Shown here piece after piece: positions 54,271-62,878 of a stretch of 64,000 nt of DNA. Both the position numbers and the translations under genes were made by a program. Position 1 is the first letter of the stretch, and every line of letters starts with the position of its first letter. The notes beneath the pieces were generated by a model, which saw only the letters and a program-made list of their open reading frames with translations, was not told the DNA's origin and did not search any database. Source of the DNA: Crossiella sp. CA-258035 (GTDB lineage: Bacteria > Actinomycetota > Actinomycetes > Mycobacteriales > Pseudonocardiaceae); assembly GCF_030064675.1 (NCBI RefSeq), contig NZ_CP116413.1:1087001-1151000 (forward strand), given 5' to 3'.

Positions 54271-54762
54271 ATGCGCACCAACACTGTTGTCGACAGCCCG
54301 TACGGCCCGCTGACCCTGGTCGCCCAGGACGGCGCGCTGGCCGGGATCTACATGGAACAGCAGCGCCACCTCCCGCCGAGGGAGAGCTTCGGCGAACCGG
54401 ACCCCTCGGCGTTCGGCCAGGCGATCGAGCAGCTCAACGCCTACTTCGCCGGCGAGCTGCGCCGCTTCGACCTGCCGATGACGTTGCTGGGCACACAGTT
54501 CCAGCGTTCGGTGTGGCGGCTGCTGCTGGAGATCCCCTACGGCGAGACCGCCACCTACGGCGAGCTCGCGCAACGGCTGGGCAACCCCGCCGCGGCCCGC
54601 GCGGTCGGCCTGGCCAACGGCAAGAACCCGATCAGCATCATCGTGCCCTGCCACCGGGTGATCGGGTCCACCGGCAACCTCACCGGATATGGGGGAGGAC
54701 TGGCGAAGAAGCGGCAGCTGCTGGACTTCGAGCGAGGTCGAGATCAGCTGTCAGTGTGGTGA
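54271..54762 (+). CDS. ogt: Methylated-DNA-protein-cysteine methyltransferase
   Basis: The 163-aa O6-alkylguanine transferase has the acceptor motif IIVPCHRVIG with Cys127 and the winged-helix segment TATYGELAQRLGNPAAARAVG. It transfers the methyl group from O6-methylguanine to itself. It forms an adaptive-response operon with the Ada-AlkA gene. Its last 83 nt overlap the convergent EspG-like gene, a large overlap for two protein-coding genes. Confidence 0.95.
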   Translation: MRTNTVVDSPYGPLTLVAQDGALAGIYMEQQRHLPPRESFGEPDPSAFGQAIEQLNAYFAGELRRFDLPMTLLGTQFQRSVWRLLLEIPYGETATYGELAQRLGNPAAARAVGLANGKNPISIIVPCHRVIGSTGNLTGYGGGLAKKRQLLDFERGRDQLSVW

Positions 54763-55492
54763 GCTGGCCGTGCAGCCGCCTGCCGTCGGCCGGGCTGACC
54801 GTGGTCCACGCGGTGCCGTCGCTGGCCCGGTGCTCCTCCACCAGGTAGCGCCCGTAGGCGGTGTCGTGGAAGGCCACCACCCGCTCGGCCCGGCGCCGCC
54901 GCCCGGTGGCATCCAGCGCGGCCGCGCCGAACTGTCCGTAGTCCACCGGCTCCCGGAACATCAGCGCCAGCGCCGCGGCCTGCGCGGCGGGCACCCCGTG
55001 CTCGCCGAGCGCCGCCTCGAACGCCTCCAGGTCCCCGGTGGCCGCGGCCGCGCTGAGCGTCGCGGAGCGCACCGACACGCTCTCGCCCGGCCCCGGTGGC
55101 CGCTCGGGCAGCGGCGAGAGGATCGCGTGCGTCAGCCCGGTCGGCTCCAGCACGGTGACCTGCCAGCGGTCCCCGGCCAGCACCACCAGCGCGGCCTGCT
55201 CACCCGCGGCGGCGGCCAGCGCGCGCACCGGCTGCTCCAGGAACAGCCGCGCGTCCAGCTCCCGCTCCGGCCGGGCCAGCATCCGCAGCAGCGCCACCAG
55301 TTCCGGGTGCACCCCGCCGCGCAGCACCAGTCCGGCCGCGGACAGCTCGGCGTCCACGGCCAGTGCCTGTTCGGCCCGCTCGGCCTCGGTGTGCGCCTGC
55401 GCCGGGACCCGGACCACCAGTGGCTGCGGCCCCAGTTCCAGCCGCTGCCACAACAGGTCCACCGCGGCGGCGGAGAGCGTGAACGCGGTCAC
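54680..55492 (-). CDS. EspG-like type VII secretion chaperone
   Basis: This 270-aa protein opens with TLSAAAVDLLWQRLELG and continues with the long alternating helices and strands of the ESX secretion-associated EspG family (LDARLFLEQPVRALAA, AALVVLAGDRWQVTVL, and a late GRYLVEEHRASDGTAWTTVSP). EspG proteins bind PPE substrates in the cytoplasm and keep them soluble. Its GTG start overlaps the stop of the PPE-like gene (GTGA). It ends inside the ogt gene. Confidence 0.82.
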   Translation of the reverse strand: MTAFTLSAAAVDLLWQRLELGPQPLVVRVPAQAHTEAERAEQALAVDAELSAAGLVLRGGVHPELVALLRMLARPERELDARLFLEQPVRALAAAAGEQAALVVLAGDRWQVTVLEPTGLTHAILSPLPERPPGPGESVSVRSATLSAAAATGDLEAFEAALGEHGVPAAQAAALALMFREPVDYGQFGAAALDATGRRRRAERVVAFHDTAYGRYLVEEHRASDGTAWTTVSPADGRRLHGQLTTLTADLDLARSPAAAASSPVLPHIR

Positions 55493-56505
55493 GGCACGGG
55501 GGACTGGCCGATGACCGCGGGCGTCTCCTCCTCGGTCTCCAGCGGGGGCCGCGGCACCGGGTGGTAGCCCAGCACCCCGTTGCGCAGGCCGAGCCCGCCC
55601 TGCTCCTGATCCGTCTCCGAGCGCTTGCGGTCCACAGTGGACTTCTCAGTCCTCGGCTCCGGCACCGACCGCACCACCATGCTCGGTCGCGGCGGATTGT
55701 GCTGCTGCGTACGGTGATCGTCGGCCGGGTTGCCGTCTCCGGTCACCGACCACACCTGGGTGCGGTCCACAGTGGACGATCGCGGCACCGGGTGTTCCTG
55801 AGGCACCAGCGGCACCGGCGCGGGATCCGGCAGCGCCGGGTGCGCCACGGGCGCGTGCGGCGGCTGCGGGGCCGGCTGGGCGGCCCGGCTCACCGTGACC
55901 GAGGCGTTGAGCCCCAACGGGTTCTTCAGCGACAGCCCGGACAGCAGCGAGCCGGGTGCGACGATCTCGATGTCCAGCCGGGGCGGGTTCACCAGCGGCG
56001 GCAGCGTGGCCAGCGCGGTGTCCACCCGCTCCTCGTAGACCTCCATCGCCCGCGCCGCCTCCGCGTGCGCCGAATCGACCTGCACCTCCACCGGCTCGTA
56101 GTCGATCCGGTTGTCCACCAGCGCGGGCAGCCAGGCCACCGCGGTCACCGGCTTGGTCGGGAAGAACCGCGGCGGCGGCACCTGGTTGCGCGCGTCGGCG
56201 TAGGCGTCGGCGCACTCCTGGGTGGCGCCGGCCTCGGTGTCCATCGCGACCTTGGTCTCCGCGGCCCAGCCGGCCAGCGGGGTCAGCGCCTCGGCGGTGC
56301 CGGTGGCGGCCGCACCCTGCCAGCCGGTGCGCAGCTTGGCCAGCCGGTTGTGCAGGTTCTCATCGACCCGGTGCAGCGCCTCGGCGAGCTGCCGGTAGGT
56401 GGTCACCGCGGGCTCGGTCACGCCGACGCCGGGTCCACAGTGGAGGTCCAGGTAGATCTTGAGGTGCGGGACGGCCAGCCAGCAGCGTCCATGGGCGCCT
56501 CGCAT
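55489..56505 (-). CDS. PPE-like type VII secretion substrate
   Basis: The 338-aa protein has a helical N-terminal part (about 30-200: TYRQLAEALHRVDENLHNRLAKLRTGWQGAAATGTAEALTPLAGW), then a Pro-rich region, and it ends in ETPAVIGQSPVP, echoing the PPVIG tail of the PPE-like protein at 10.9 kb. ATG 56505 is chosen because GGGAAGG lies 7 nt upstream. It sits between a small helical gene and an EspG-like gene, the classic PE-PPE-EspG order, which supports the assignment despite weak sequence identity. It contains three copies or near copies of the 13-bp STVD-type repeat. Confidence 0.75.
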   Translation of the reverse strand: MRGAHGRCWLAVPHLKIYLDLHCGPGVGVTEPAVTTYRQLAEALHRVDENLHNRLAKLRTGWQGAAATGTAEALTPLAGWAAETKVAMDTEAGATQECADAYADARNQVPPPRFFPTKPVTAVAWLPALVDNRIDYEPVEVQVDSAHAEAARAMEVYEERVDTALATLPPLVNPPRLDIEIVAPGSLLSGLSLKNPLGLNASVTVSRAAQPAPQPPHAPVAHPALPDPAPVPLVPQEHPVPRSSTVDRTQVWSVTGDGNPADDHRTQQHNPPRPSMVVRSVPEPRTEKSTVDRKRSETDQEQGGLGLRNGVLGYHPVPRPPLETEEETPAVIGQSPVP

Positions 56506-56521
56506 GCCGGTCCTTCCCTTC

Positions 56522-56866
56522 TCAGACCCGAAAACCAGTGGTCGCACTCTGCTCGGCGGCGCGGTACTCGGCCGCGGCCGCGTCCAGCTGCTCGACCGCG
56601 TGGAACAGCTCGGCCAGGTACACCGTCAGCACGGCCAGCGCGGAGTCCTCGGACTGCACCCCGCGCCGGGTCTGCTCCCCGGCCGCCGCCCTGCTCACCT
56701 CGTCCGAGGCCGCGGGCCAGCTGATCAGGTTGTGCTGGGCCTGCCGCAACAGCGGGGCCAGTTCGTTGATCGCCTCGACGAAGGCGGCCCTGGTGGCCTC
56801 GATCTCCTCGGCGTCCACGAGCAGCCTGCCAGGCGCGTGCTGAACCGGGGCGGCGGTAGTGAACAC
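56522..56866 (-). CDS. Small helical PE-like protein
   Basis: The 114-aa protein is almost entirely helical (about residues 15-50 and 65-105) and carries no signal peptide, as expected for the small partner of a PPE-like substrate. GTG 56866 lies exactly 6 nt after TAGCGT (56878-56873), which makes this a leaderless first gene. The PPE-like gene begins 17 nt downstream. Sequence alone would not identify it; gene order does. Confidence 0.65.
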   Translation of the reverse strand: MFTTAAPVQHAPGRLLVDAEEIEATRAAFVEAINELAPLLRQAQHNLISWPAASDEVSRAAAGEQTRRGVQSEDSALAVLTVYLAELFHAVEQLDAAAAEYRAAEQSATTGFRV

Positions 56867-56872
56867 GCGCCG

Positions 56873-56878
56873 ACGCTA
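56873..56878 (-). promoter_or_regulatory. -10 box TAGCGT for the PE/PPE/EspG operon
   Basis: TAGCGT on the minus strand, a 6-nt gap and the GTG at 56866, with no ribosome site. Confidence 0.6.
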
Positions 56879-57062
56879 GATCACTCGGCGGTCCGCCGAA
56901 ACTGGCAAATCGGTTGTCCAACTGGGATTGTCGTGCGCGGATCATCGTGTCCGCAGGTGAACAAGGCTGTGTGCCGATCATCGGTCACTGGCCAGCCGGC
57001 GGAAATCACCTGTTCGGCCGCATGTGGCGCAAATCCACTGAATACCCGGCGAAAGTCGGTGG

Positions 57063-57632
57063 TCAACAACTTCCGGCCAGCACGCCGTCCACCAATCTGT
57101 CCACAGTGGACTGTACATCGGCGGGCTGGTCCAGGTAACCACCGGACATGATGCCGTCCCGCAGTAGCACCAGCGCGGTGGCCGCGTGGCCGGGGTCCGG
57201 GTGCCCCGCCTCGGTCAGCCGGTCGCGCAGCCCGTCGTGGAACCAGCCGCGGTGCTCTCGCACGACCGCCCGCACCGCGGACCGCGGGTCCGGGTACTCC
57301 GCGGCCGCGTTGAGGAAGGCGCAGCCCCGGAAGCCGGGGCCGCAGCTGGCCTTGGCGAACGCGCCGAGCATGGTGTGCACCGCCTCGACCGGCCTCTGGC
57401 CGGCCATGGCCGCCTCGACGCCGCCGCGGATCTGCTCGTCCTGCGCGCGCAGGTAGGCCACCACCAGGTCTTCCTTGGTGGGGAAGTGCCGGTAGAAGGT
57501 GGCCCTGGTCACCGAGGCGTCCTTGACCAGCCGGTCCACCCCGATGGCCTGGATGCCCTCGGCGTAGAACAGCTCGGAGGCGGTGGCCAGCAGCCGCTCC
57601 CGCGGCGCGGAGACCTTGGCGTCGGTGCTCAT
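57063..57632 (-). CDS. TetR-family regulator
   Basis: The 189-aa protein has a TetR HTH (RERLLATASELFYAEGIQAIGVDRLVKDASVTRATFYRHFPTKEDLV) and a C-terminal domain with FRGCAFLNAAAEYPDP, typical of the TetR_C_33/YxaF-like group. ATG 57632 follows TATGAT (57644-57639) by 6 nt, so it is probably leaderless. A palindrome overlapping its promoter suggests autoregulation. It diverges from another TetR gene 64 nt away. Confidence 0.85.
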   Translation of the reverse strand: MSTDAKVSAPRERLLATASELFYAEGIQAIGVDRLVKDASVTRATFYRHFPTKEDLVVAYLRAQDEQIRGGVEAAMAGQRPVEAVHTMLGAFAKASCGPGFRGCAFLNAAAEYPDPRSAVRAVVREHRGWFHDGLRDRLTEAGHPDPGHAATALVLLRDGIMSGGYLDQPADVQSTVDRLVDGVLAGSC

Positions 57633-57645
57633 GCCACCATCATAC

Positions 57646-57659
57646 AGAACGTTCGTTCT
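57646..57659. promoter_or_regulatory. Palindromic operator between two TetR genes
   Basis: AGAACGTTCGTTCT has 6-bp arms (AGAACG and CGTTCT) around TT. It lies just upstream of the TATGAT box of the minus-strand TetR gene, about 24 bp from the TAGCAT box of the divergent one. Confidence 0.6.
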
Positions 57660-57683
57660 ATCTGAAGAGGCTGATGAGCGGAC

Positions 57684-57689
57684 TAGCAT
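57684..57689 (+). promoter_or_regulatory. -10 box TAGCAT for leaderless TetR gene
   Basis: TAGCAT, a 7-nt gap and the ATG at 57697, with no ribosome site. Confidence 0.6.
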
Positions 57690-57696
57690 TCGGGGC

Positions 57697-58305
57697 ATGC
57701 CACGGCCGCGGAGCTTCGACGAAGACGAGGTGCTGGCCGCCGTCTGCGCCCAGTTCGAGCGCTCCGGCTACGCGGCCACCTCGCTGGATGACCTAATGCA
57801 CGCCACCGGCCTCGGCAAGGGCAGCCTGTACGGCGCCTTCGGCGACAAGCGGCGGCTGTTCCTGCGCGCGCTGGACATCAACCGCGAGCGCCAGGTCCGG
57901 GCGATCTGCGAGGGCCTGCGCGGAGACGGGCCCGCCCTGCGGAACCTGCGTGACCAGCTCGTCCGGCTGGTTGCCAAGCCGGGGGACAAGGACCGGTTCG
58001 GCTGCATGCTGGTCAACGGCGCGGCCGAGCTGGGCGAGGAGGACCCGGAGGTGCGGGAGCGCACCCGGGCCACCTTCCTCGCGCTCGAGGGCCTGGTCGC
58101 CGGTGCCCTGGATGCCGCGGTGACCGAGGGCGACCTGGCTTCCGACCTGGACACCACCACGGCGGCCCGGCTGCTGCTGGCCACCGTGCAGGGCGTGGAG
58201 CTCTTGCGCCGCAGCGGTTTGAGCGATGAGACCATCGGTGAGGTGGTGGCCGCCGCGGTCATGAACCTGCCGAAACCGGCAACCCCCGCTCCAGTAGCCG
58301 GATGA
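57697..58305 (+). CDS. TetR-family regulator
   Basis: The 202-aa protein has the HTH DEVLAAVCAQFERSGYAATSLDDLMHATGLGKGSLYGAFGDKRRLF and a C-terminal domain with DRFGCMLVNGAAELGEEDP, as in AcrR/YezE-like regulators. It is divergent from one TetR gene and convergent with another; its last 47 nt overlap the latter. The regulated gene is not obvious; the operator at 57646 may serve both divergent genes. Confidence 0.85.
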   Translation: MPRPRSFDEDEVLAAVCAQFERSGYAATSLDDLMHATGLGKGSLYGAFGDKRRLFLRALDINRERQVRAICEGLRGDGPALRNLRDQLVRLVAKPGDKDRFGCMLVNGAAELGEEDPEVRERTRATFLALEGLVAGALDAAVTEGDLASDLDTTTAARLLLATVQGVELLRRSGLSDETIGEVVAAAVMNLPKPATPAPVAG

Positions 58306-58843
58306 CCGACTCGGCCGCCTGGTGCTTGCCCATCAGGCCCTCGCCGGTGGCCTCGATCCCGGCGTAGACGTTCCACCACAGCACCTTGTAGATCCACTCC
58401 GGGTTCACCGCCGGGTCGAGGTAGCCCTCGGCCTGCGCGCGGGTGATCAGCCGCGCCACCGGCTTGTCGGCCTCCACGAAGGCCTCGGCCAGCCAGTCGT
58501 CGGCATGGCGCTGCTGCCCCTCGCTGCACACCTGGATCATCGCCGGGGTCAGCTCGAAGTAGGCGTGCACCGCCCGGCGCAGCGCCTCCGCCGGGGTGCC
58601 CTCGGCAAGCTTCGCCTCGGCCAGCGCGGACCGCAGCCGGTCCACGGTCATCCGGAAGATCGCGGTCATCAGCTCGGAGCGCTCCGGGAAGTAGCGGTGC
58701 AGCGTGCTGCGCCCGACCTCGGCGGCGTCGGCGATCTCGGCCATCGAGGCGGAGGACCGCTGGGCAAGGACCACCACGGCGGCGTCCAGGATGGCCCGGC
58801 GGGTCCGACTGCGGCTGGCTGACTCCCGAGTGGCGCTGGTCAT
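58259..58843 (-). CDS. TetR-family regulator, probably of the divergent ABC exporter
   Basis: The 194-aa protein has a TetR HTH (RRAILDAAVVVLAQRSSASMAEIADAAEVGRSTLHRYFPERSELM). ATG 58843 follows TAGAGT (58855-58850) by 6 nt, so it is leaderless by the same pattern. It diverges from an ABC exporter gene across 120 nt that contain a clear palindrome, the usual layout for a drug-responsive repressor and its pump. Confidence 0.86.
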   Translation of the reverse strand: MTSATRESASRSRTRRAILDAAVVVLAQRSSASMAEIADAAEVGRSTLHRYFPERSELMTAIFRMTVDRLRSALAEAKLAEGTPAEALRRAVHAYFELTPAMIQVCSEGQQRHADDWLAEAFVEADKPVARLITRAQAEGYLDPAVNPEWIYKVLWWNVYAGIEATGEGLMGKHQAAESVIRLLERGLPVSAGS

Positions 58844-58849
58844 ATCGAC

Positions 58850-58855
58850 ACTCTA
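58850..58855 (-). promoter_or_regulatory. -10 box TAGAGT for leaderless TetR gene
   Basis: TAGAGT on the minus strand, a 6-nt gap and the ATG at 58843. Confidence 0.55.
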
Positions 58856-58896
58856 GTACTCGGTAATCCCAGTTAGGAACTTTAGGTCACAAATTT

Positions 58897-58914
58897 TGGG
58901 ACAACTGTGTCCCA
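58897..58914. promoter_or_regulatory. TetR operator candidate before ABC exporter
   Basis: TGGGACA-ACTG-TGTCCCA is a perfect inverted repeat with 7-bp arms, 50 nt before the exporter start, in an AT-richer stretch. It is the best operator candidate for the divergent TetR protein. Confidence 0.65.
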
Positions 58915-58963
58915 CGGTGGTACGTTCTTGCTCGACCCAACCGAACTCCTTGGGGGCAAGGAC

Positions 58964-60718
58964 ATGCCGGAAGCCGAATCGCCACGCTGGCAGAACACCA
59001 AGGTGCTGTGGTCCTTCGTGCGACCACACCGCCGGACGCTGCTGCTCGGCCTGGTGCTGGGCCTTGGCACCACCGGGGCCACCCTGGCCACGCCGCTGGT
59101 CACCAAGTCGGTGCTGGACGGCCTGGCCACGGCCGCGCCGATCCTGCCCATGGTGGCGCTGCTGGTGGGCCTGCTGCTGCTCGGCGCCCTGCTCGGCCTG
59201 GCCCAGTGGATCCTGCTGGGCAAGCTGGCCGAGCGGATCGTGCTGGACGCCCGCAGCACCATGGTGCGCAGGCTGTTCCGGGTCCGGATCGGCGAGCTGA
59301 CCAACCGGTCCAGCGGCGAGCTGGTCACTCGGGTCACCTCGGACACCGTGCTGCTGCGCGAGGCCGCCACCGACAGCGTGGTCAACTTCGTCAACGGCGC
59401 GGTCGCACTGGCCGGCGCGCTGATCCTGATGGGCGTGCTGGACCTGGTGCTGTTCGGGGCCACCGTGGTGGTGCTCATCGTGGTCGGCATCGTGGTTGCG
59501 GTGCTGATGTCCCCGCTTGCCGCGGCCCAGCAGAACGCCCAGGCCGCGGTCGGCAGGCTCGGCGGCGTGCTGGAAGGCGCGCTGCGCGCCATCCGCACGG
59601 TCAAGGCCAGCCGCGCCGAGGCCAGGGAGAGCGGCCGGATCCTCACCGAGGCCCAGGAGTCCGCCAAGCAGAGCGTGCGCGCGGTGCGGATCGAGGCGGT
59701 GGCCTGGACCACCGCGAGCTGGGGCATCCAGCTGGCCATCCTGCTGATCCTGGCGCTGGGCGCCTGGCGGGTCAGCTCCGGCGCGCTGCCGGTGTCCAGC
59801 CTGGTCGCCTTCCTGCTCTACGCCTTCCAGGTCATGGAACCGGTCTCCACCCTGACCCGCACCTTCACCCAGCTCCAGTCCGGCCTGGCCGCCGCGGCCC
59901 GGATCAGGGAGATCGAGAACCTGTCCGTGGAGCAGAGCGAGCGCCTGCCCAAGGAGCCGGTGCCGGCCGCGCAGGCCCCGGTGCTCTCCTTCCGCGAGGT
60001 CACCGCCAGGTACGCGCCGGGCGCCCCGGCCGCGCTGGACGGCATCAGCCTGGACATCCCACGCACCGGGCACACCGCGATCGTCGGCCCGTCCGGCTCC
60101 GGCAAGACCACCATGTTCTCCCTGATGCTGCGCTTCCTGCAGCCCGAACGCGGCGAGCTCGCCCTGGACGGCGCCTCCTACGACGAGTGGTCGCTGGCCG
60201 AGGTGCGCCGGCGGATCGTCTACGTGGAGCAGGACACCCCGCTGGTGCCCGGCACGCTGCGGGAGAACCTGCGCTACACCCACACCGACGCCACCGACGA
60301 GGAGTTGTGGGCCGCGCTGGAGGCCGTCCGGCTGGCCGAGCGGGCCCGCGACCTGCCGGACGGACTGGACACGGTGCTCTCCGGTGCCGCGGTCTCCGGC
60401 GGCGAGCGCCAGCGGATCGCACTGGCCCGCGCCCTGGTCAGCGACCCGGAGATCCTGCTGCTGGACGAGGCCACCGCCCAGCTGGACGGCCTGACCGAGG
60501 CCGCGGTGCAGGACGTGATCAACCGGATCTCCGCCCGCGGCGCGGTGGTGACCATCGCGCACCGACTGTCCACTGTGCTCGACGCCGACCAGATCCTGTT
60601 GCTGGAGAAGGGAAAGCGCCGAGCCCTCGGTAACCACGCGGAGCTGCTCGCCACCGACGAGCTGTACCGGGACCTGGTGGCCGCGCTGCGCATCGCCCCG
60701 GCCACCAGCGCGGCCTGA
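58964..60718 (+). CDS. ABC exporter half-transporter (permease-ATPase fusion)
   Basis: The 584-aa protein has an N-terminal six-helix ABC exporter domain (about 20-310) and a nucleotide-binding domain with Walker A GPSGSGKTT, signature VSGGERQRIALARAL, Walker B EILLLDEAT and the switch His in IAHRLST. It should dimerise to export a drug, lipid or peptide. The ATG at 58964 has AAGG just upstream; an in-frame start at 58907 would lie on the operator palindrome. It is divergent from its probable TetR repressor. Confidence 0.9.
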   Translation: MPEAESPRWQNTKVLWSFVRPHRRTLLLGLVLGLGTTGATLATPLVTKSVLDGLATAAPILPMVALLVGLLLLGALLGLAQWILLGKLAERIVLDARSTMVRRLFRVRIGELTNRSSGELVTRVTSDTVLLREAATDSVVNFVNGAVALAGALILMGVLDLVLFGATVVVLIVVGIVVAVLMSPLAAAQQNAQAAVGRLGGVLEGALRAIRTVKASRAEARESGRILTEAQESAKQSVRAVRIEAVAWTTASWGIQLAILLILALGAWRVSSGALPVSSLVAFLLYAFQVMEPVSTLTRTFTQLQSGLAAAARIREIENLSVEQSERLPKEPVPAAQAPVLSFREVTARYAPGAPAALDGISLDIPRTGHTAIVGPSGSGKTTMFSLMLRFLQPERGELALDGASYDEWSLAEVRRRIVYVEQDTPLVPGTLRENLRYTHTDATDEELWAALEAVRLAERARDLPDGLDTVLSGAAVSGGERQRIALARALVSDPEILLLDEATAQLDGLTEAAVQDVINRISARGAVVTIAHRLSTVLDADQILLLEKGKRRALGNHAELLATDELYRDLVAALRIAPATSAA

Positions 60719-60725
60719 CCCCTGG

Positions 60726-61586
60726 TCATCGCGGGAGCTGGGACCCGGCGACGGCGTCAGCGAAGTCGGTGGACACCGCCAGCGCACGCACCTCCTCCAG
60801 CTCCCGCGCGACCTCGGCCAGGTGCGCCTCGATGTCCGCCACTGCGGAGCTGCCCAGCGGCAGCCTGGCCGGCAGCACCTCCCGGTCGGTCACCGCGATC
60901 ATCACCTCGGCCGCCTTCACCGGGTCGCCCTGCTGGCTGTGGTTGGTGTCGTCGGCCCAGTTCCGCATCACCCCACCGGTCGCCGCGTAGTCCTCGATCA
61001 CGGTGGCCGCGCGGACCAGCGAGGAGGAGTCGAGGAAGTCGGTGCGGAACGGCCCCGGCTGCACCGAGGTGACCTGCACGCCCAGTGGCGCCAGCTCCAG
61101 CCGCAGCGACTCGGAGAAGGCCTCCACCGCGAACTTGGTGCCGCAGTAGGCGCCCCAGCCGCCCCAGCTCACCACGCCGCCGACCGAGCTGATGTTGAGG
61201 ATCTTGCCCGCGCGCTGCGCCCGGAACACCGGCAGCACCGCGCGGGTGACCGACAGCAGCCCGAAGACGTTGGTGTCGAACACCGCCCGCACCTCGGCGT
61301 CGCTGAGCTCCTCCACGGTGCCGAGCAGCCCGCGCCCGGCGTTGTTGACCAGCACGTCGATCCGGCCGAACCGGGCCACCCCGTCCGCGACCGCCCGTGC
61401 CGCGGCCGCCTCGTCGGTGACGTCCAGCGGCACGGCCAGCAGCCGCTCGCCGTGACCGGGCAGCGCGGCCAGGACCGCCTTCGGATCGCGGGCGGTGGCG
61501 ATCACCGAGTCACCGCGGTCAAGCGCCTGCCGGGCGATCTCCAGGCCGAAGCCCCGCGACGCGCCGGTGATGAACCACGTGGTCAT
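60726..61586 (-). CDS. Short-chain dehydrogenase/reductase
   Basis: The 286-aa classical SDR has TGASRGFG for NAD(P), NNAG, the catalytic Ser in NISSVGG, and YCGTKFA (Tyr-xxx-Lys). It reduces or oxidises a carbonyl of unknown identity. GGGAG precedes ATG 61586. It ends 7 nt from the convergent ABC exporter gene and diverges from an XRE regulator across a repeat array, so it is probably that regulator's target. Confidence 0.92.
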   Translation of the reverse strand: MTTWFITGASRGFGLEIARQALDRGDSVIATARDPKAVLAALPGHGERLLAVPLDVTDEAAAARAVADGVARFGRIDVLVNNAGRGLLGTVEELSDAEVRAVFDTNVFGLLSVTRAVLPVFRAQRAGKILNISSVGGVVSWGGWGAYCGTKFAVEAFSESLRLELAPLGVQVTSVQPGPFRTDFLDSSSLVRAATVIEDYAATGGVMRNWADDTNHSQQGDPVKAAEVMIAVTDREVLPARLPLGSSAVADIEAHLAEVARELEEVRALAVSTDFADAVAGSQLPR

Positions 61587-61653
61587 GTGCTGACTCCCAG
61601 AAGTCGTTGGTCGCTGTTGTGCTGCCACCGACTCTCCCGCTCCCGCAGCCGCC

Positions 61654-61710
61654 CTACCAGGACCTCTCCGTCCCTGGGACGCCCCGTCCCTGGGACTGCC
61701 AGTACCAGGC
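61654..61710. promoter_or_regulatory. Four-site, 16-bp-period operator array
   Basis: Four related sites start exactly 16 bp apart: CTACCAGGAC (61654), GTCCCTGGGAC (61670), GTCCCTGGGAC (61686) and GTACCAGGC (61702). The two central ones are identical near-palindromes. The array fills the gap between the divergent SDR and XRE genes. Binding by the XRE protein is inferred from position. Confidence 0.7.
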
Positions 61711-61733
61711 AACCCCACGCCAACTCCGCCAGA

Positions 61734-62723
61734 ATGGCCCCCATGGACCGCACCCCACCCGCAGGCGCCGCACTCGGCGAGTACCTGCGCGCCTGCCGCT
61801 CGCGGGTGGACCCGGCCGACCGCGGCCTGCCCGAGGACGGCCGCAAACGCCGCGTCCCCGGCCTGCGCCGCGAGGAGCTGGCCCAGCTGGCCGGGGTGAG
61901 CGTCGACTACCTGGTGCGCCTGGAACAGGGCCGCACCCGCAACGTCTCCCGCGCCGTCCTGGACGCCCTCGCCCGCGCGCTCAACCTGCGCGAGGACGAA
62001 CACGCCTACCTGCTGCGCGTCGCCGAACCCGTCCGAGGCCAGACCTCCCGCACCCCGGCCACCTCAGTACGCCGCCAAACCCAGCAGCTGCTCGACGGCC
62101 TGTCCGGCCTACCGGCAATGGTGCTCGGCCGACGCATGGAGGTGCTGGCCTGGAACACCCTCGGCGCGGCCCTCTACCTCGACTTCGCCACGCTCCCGCC
62201 CGCGGACCGCAACCTGCTGCGGCTGACGTTCCTGGACCCGAGGGTGCGCCCGATGTTCCAGAACTGGGACCAGGTCGTCCGCGACTGCGTGGCCCACCTG
62301 CGCGAGGACGCCTCCCGCTACCCGGACGACCCCAAACTGGCCGCCCTGGTCGGCGAGCTCTCGGTGAAGGACCCGGACTTCCGTCACTGGTGGGCCGCCC
62401 ACCGAGTCCGCGCCCAGGAGTTCGGCCAAAAAACCCTGCTGCACCCCATCGCGGGCCCGATAACCCTGGACTACCAGACCATGGACCTACGCGACGCGGC
62501 GGACCAGAAGCTCGTGGTCTACACGGCCGAACCCAACTCCCGCTCCGCCGAAGCCCTGCACTTCCTGGCCAACTGGGCCAGCACAGCCACCCCGAGCCCA
62601 GACGTCGTGAACCGCGCACGCGGCCACCGCCCCCGGACCGCCCCTGCCGCCCCCGGACGCACCACCAGCGGCGGCCTGAACCCCGACGCACAAGCACAGG
62701 ACCCGTCACACCCACCTAGCTGA
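61734..62723 (+). CDS. XRE-type regulator with MmyB-like ligand domain
   Basis: This protein of about 329 aa has an N-terminal HTH (GLRREELAQLAGVSVDYLVRLEQGRTRNVSRAVL) and the MmyB-like PAS-type domain (AMVLGRRMEVLAWNTLGAALYLDF ... FRHWWAAHRV). Members often control a divergent oxidoreductase, here the SDR. ATG 61743, two residues into the frame after MAP, is an alternative start. The C-terminal 40 residues are Pro-rich and unstructured. A small ACCTAG/CTAGGT hairpin spans its stop codon. Confidence 0.88.
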   Translation: MAPMDRTPPAGAALGEYLRACRSRVDPADRGLPEDGRKRRVPGLRREELAQLAGVSVDYLVRLEQGRTRNVSRAVLDALARALNLREDEHAYLLRVAEPVRGQTSRTPATSVRRQTQQLLDGLSGLPAMVLGRRMEVLAWNTLGAALYLDFATLPPADRNLLRLTFLDPRVRPMFQNWDQVVRDCVAHLREDASRYPDDPKLAALVGELSVKDPDFRHWWAAHRVRAQEFGQKTLLHPIAGPITLDYQTMDLRDAADQKLVVYTAEPNSRSAEALHFLANWASTATPSPDVVNRARGHRPRTAPAAPGRTTSGGLNPDAQAQDPSHPPS

Positions 62724-62878
62724 CTAGGTCCCCGGTCCGGGCGGTGTCCACGGCTGCCTCACCAAACGCCGAGTGCGGCTGTCGCGCCCGAACTACCGCA
62801 ACCGCGCATCGCGCAGCGCGTCCAGGCCATGACCGCCGCCATCTAGACACAACCGCACAACCGGCAGGACTCACTCAC

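Noticed and set aside
62724-62878. Possible gene remnant after the XRE gene
   Set aside because: Short arginine-rich frames only, with no recognisable motif; no supportable feature.
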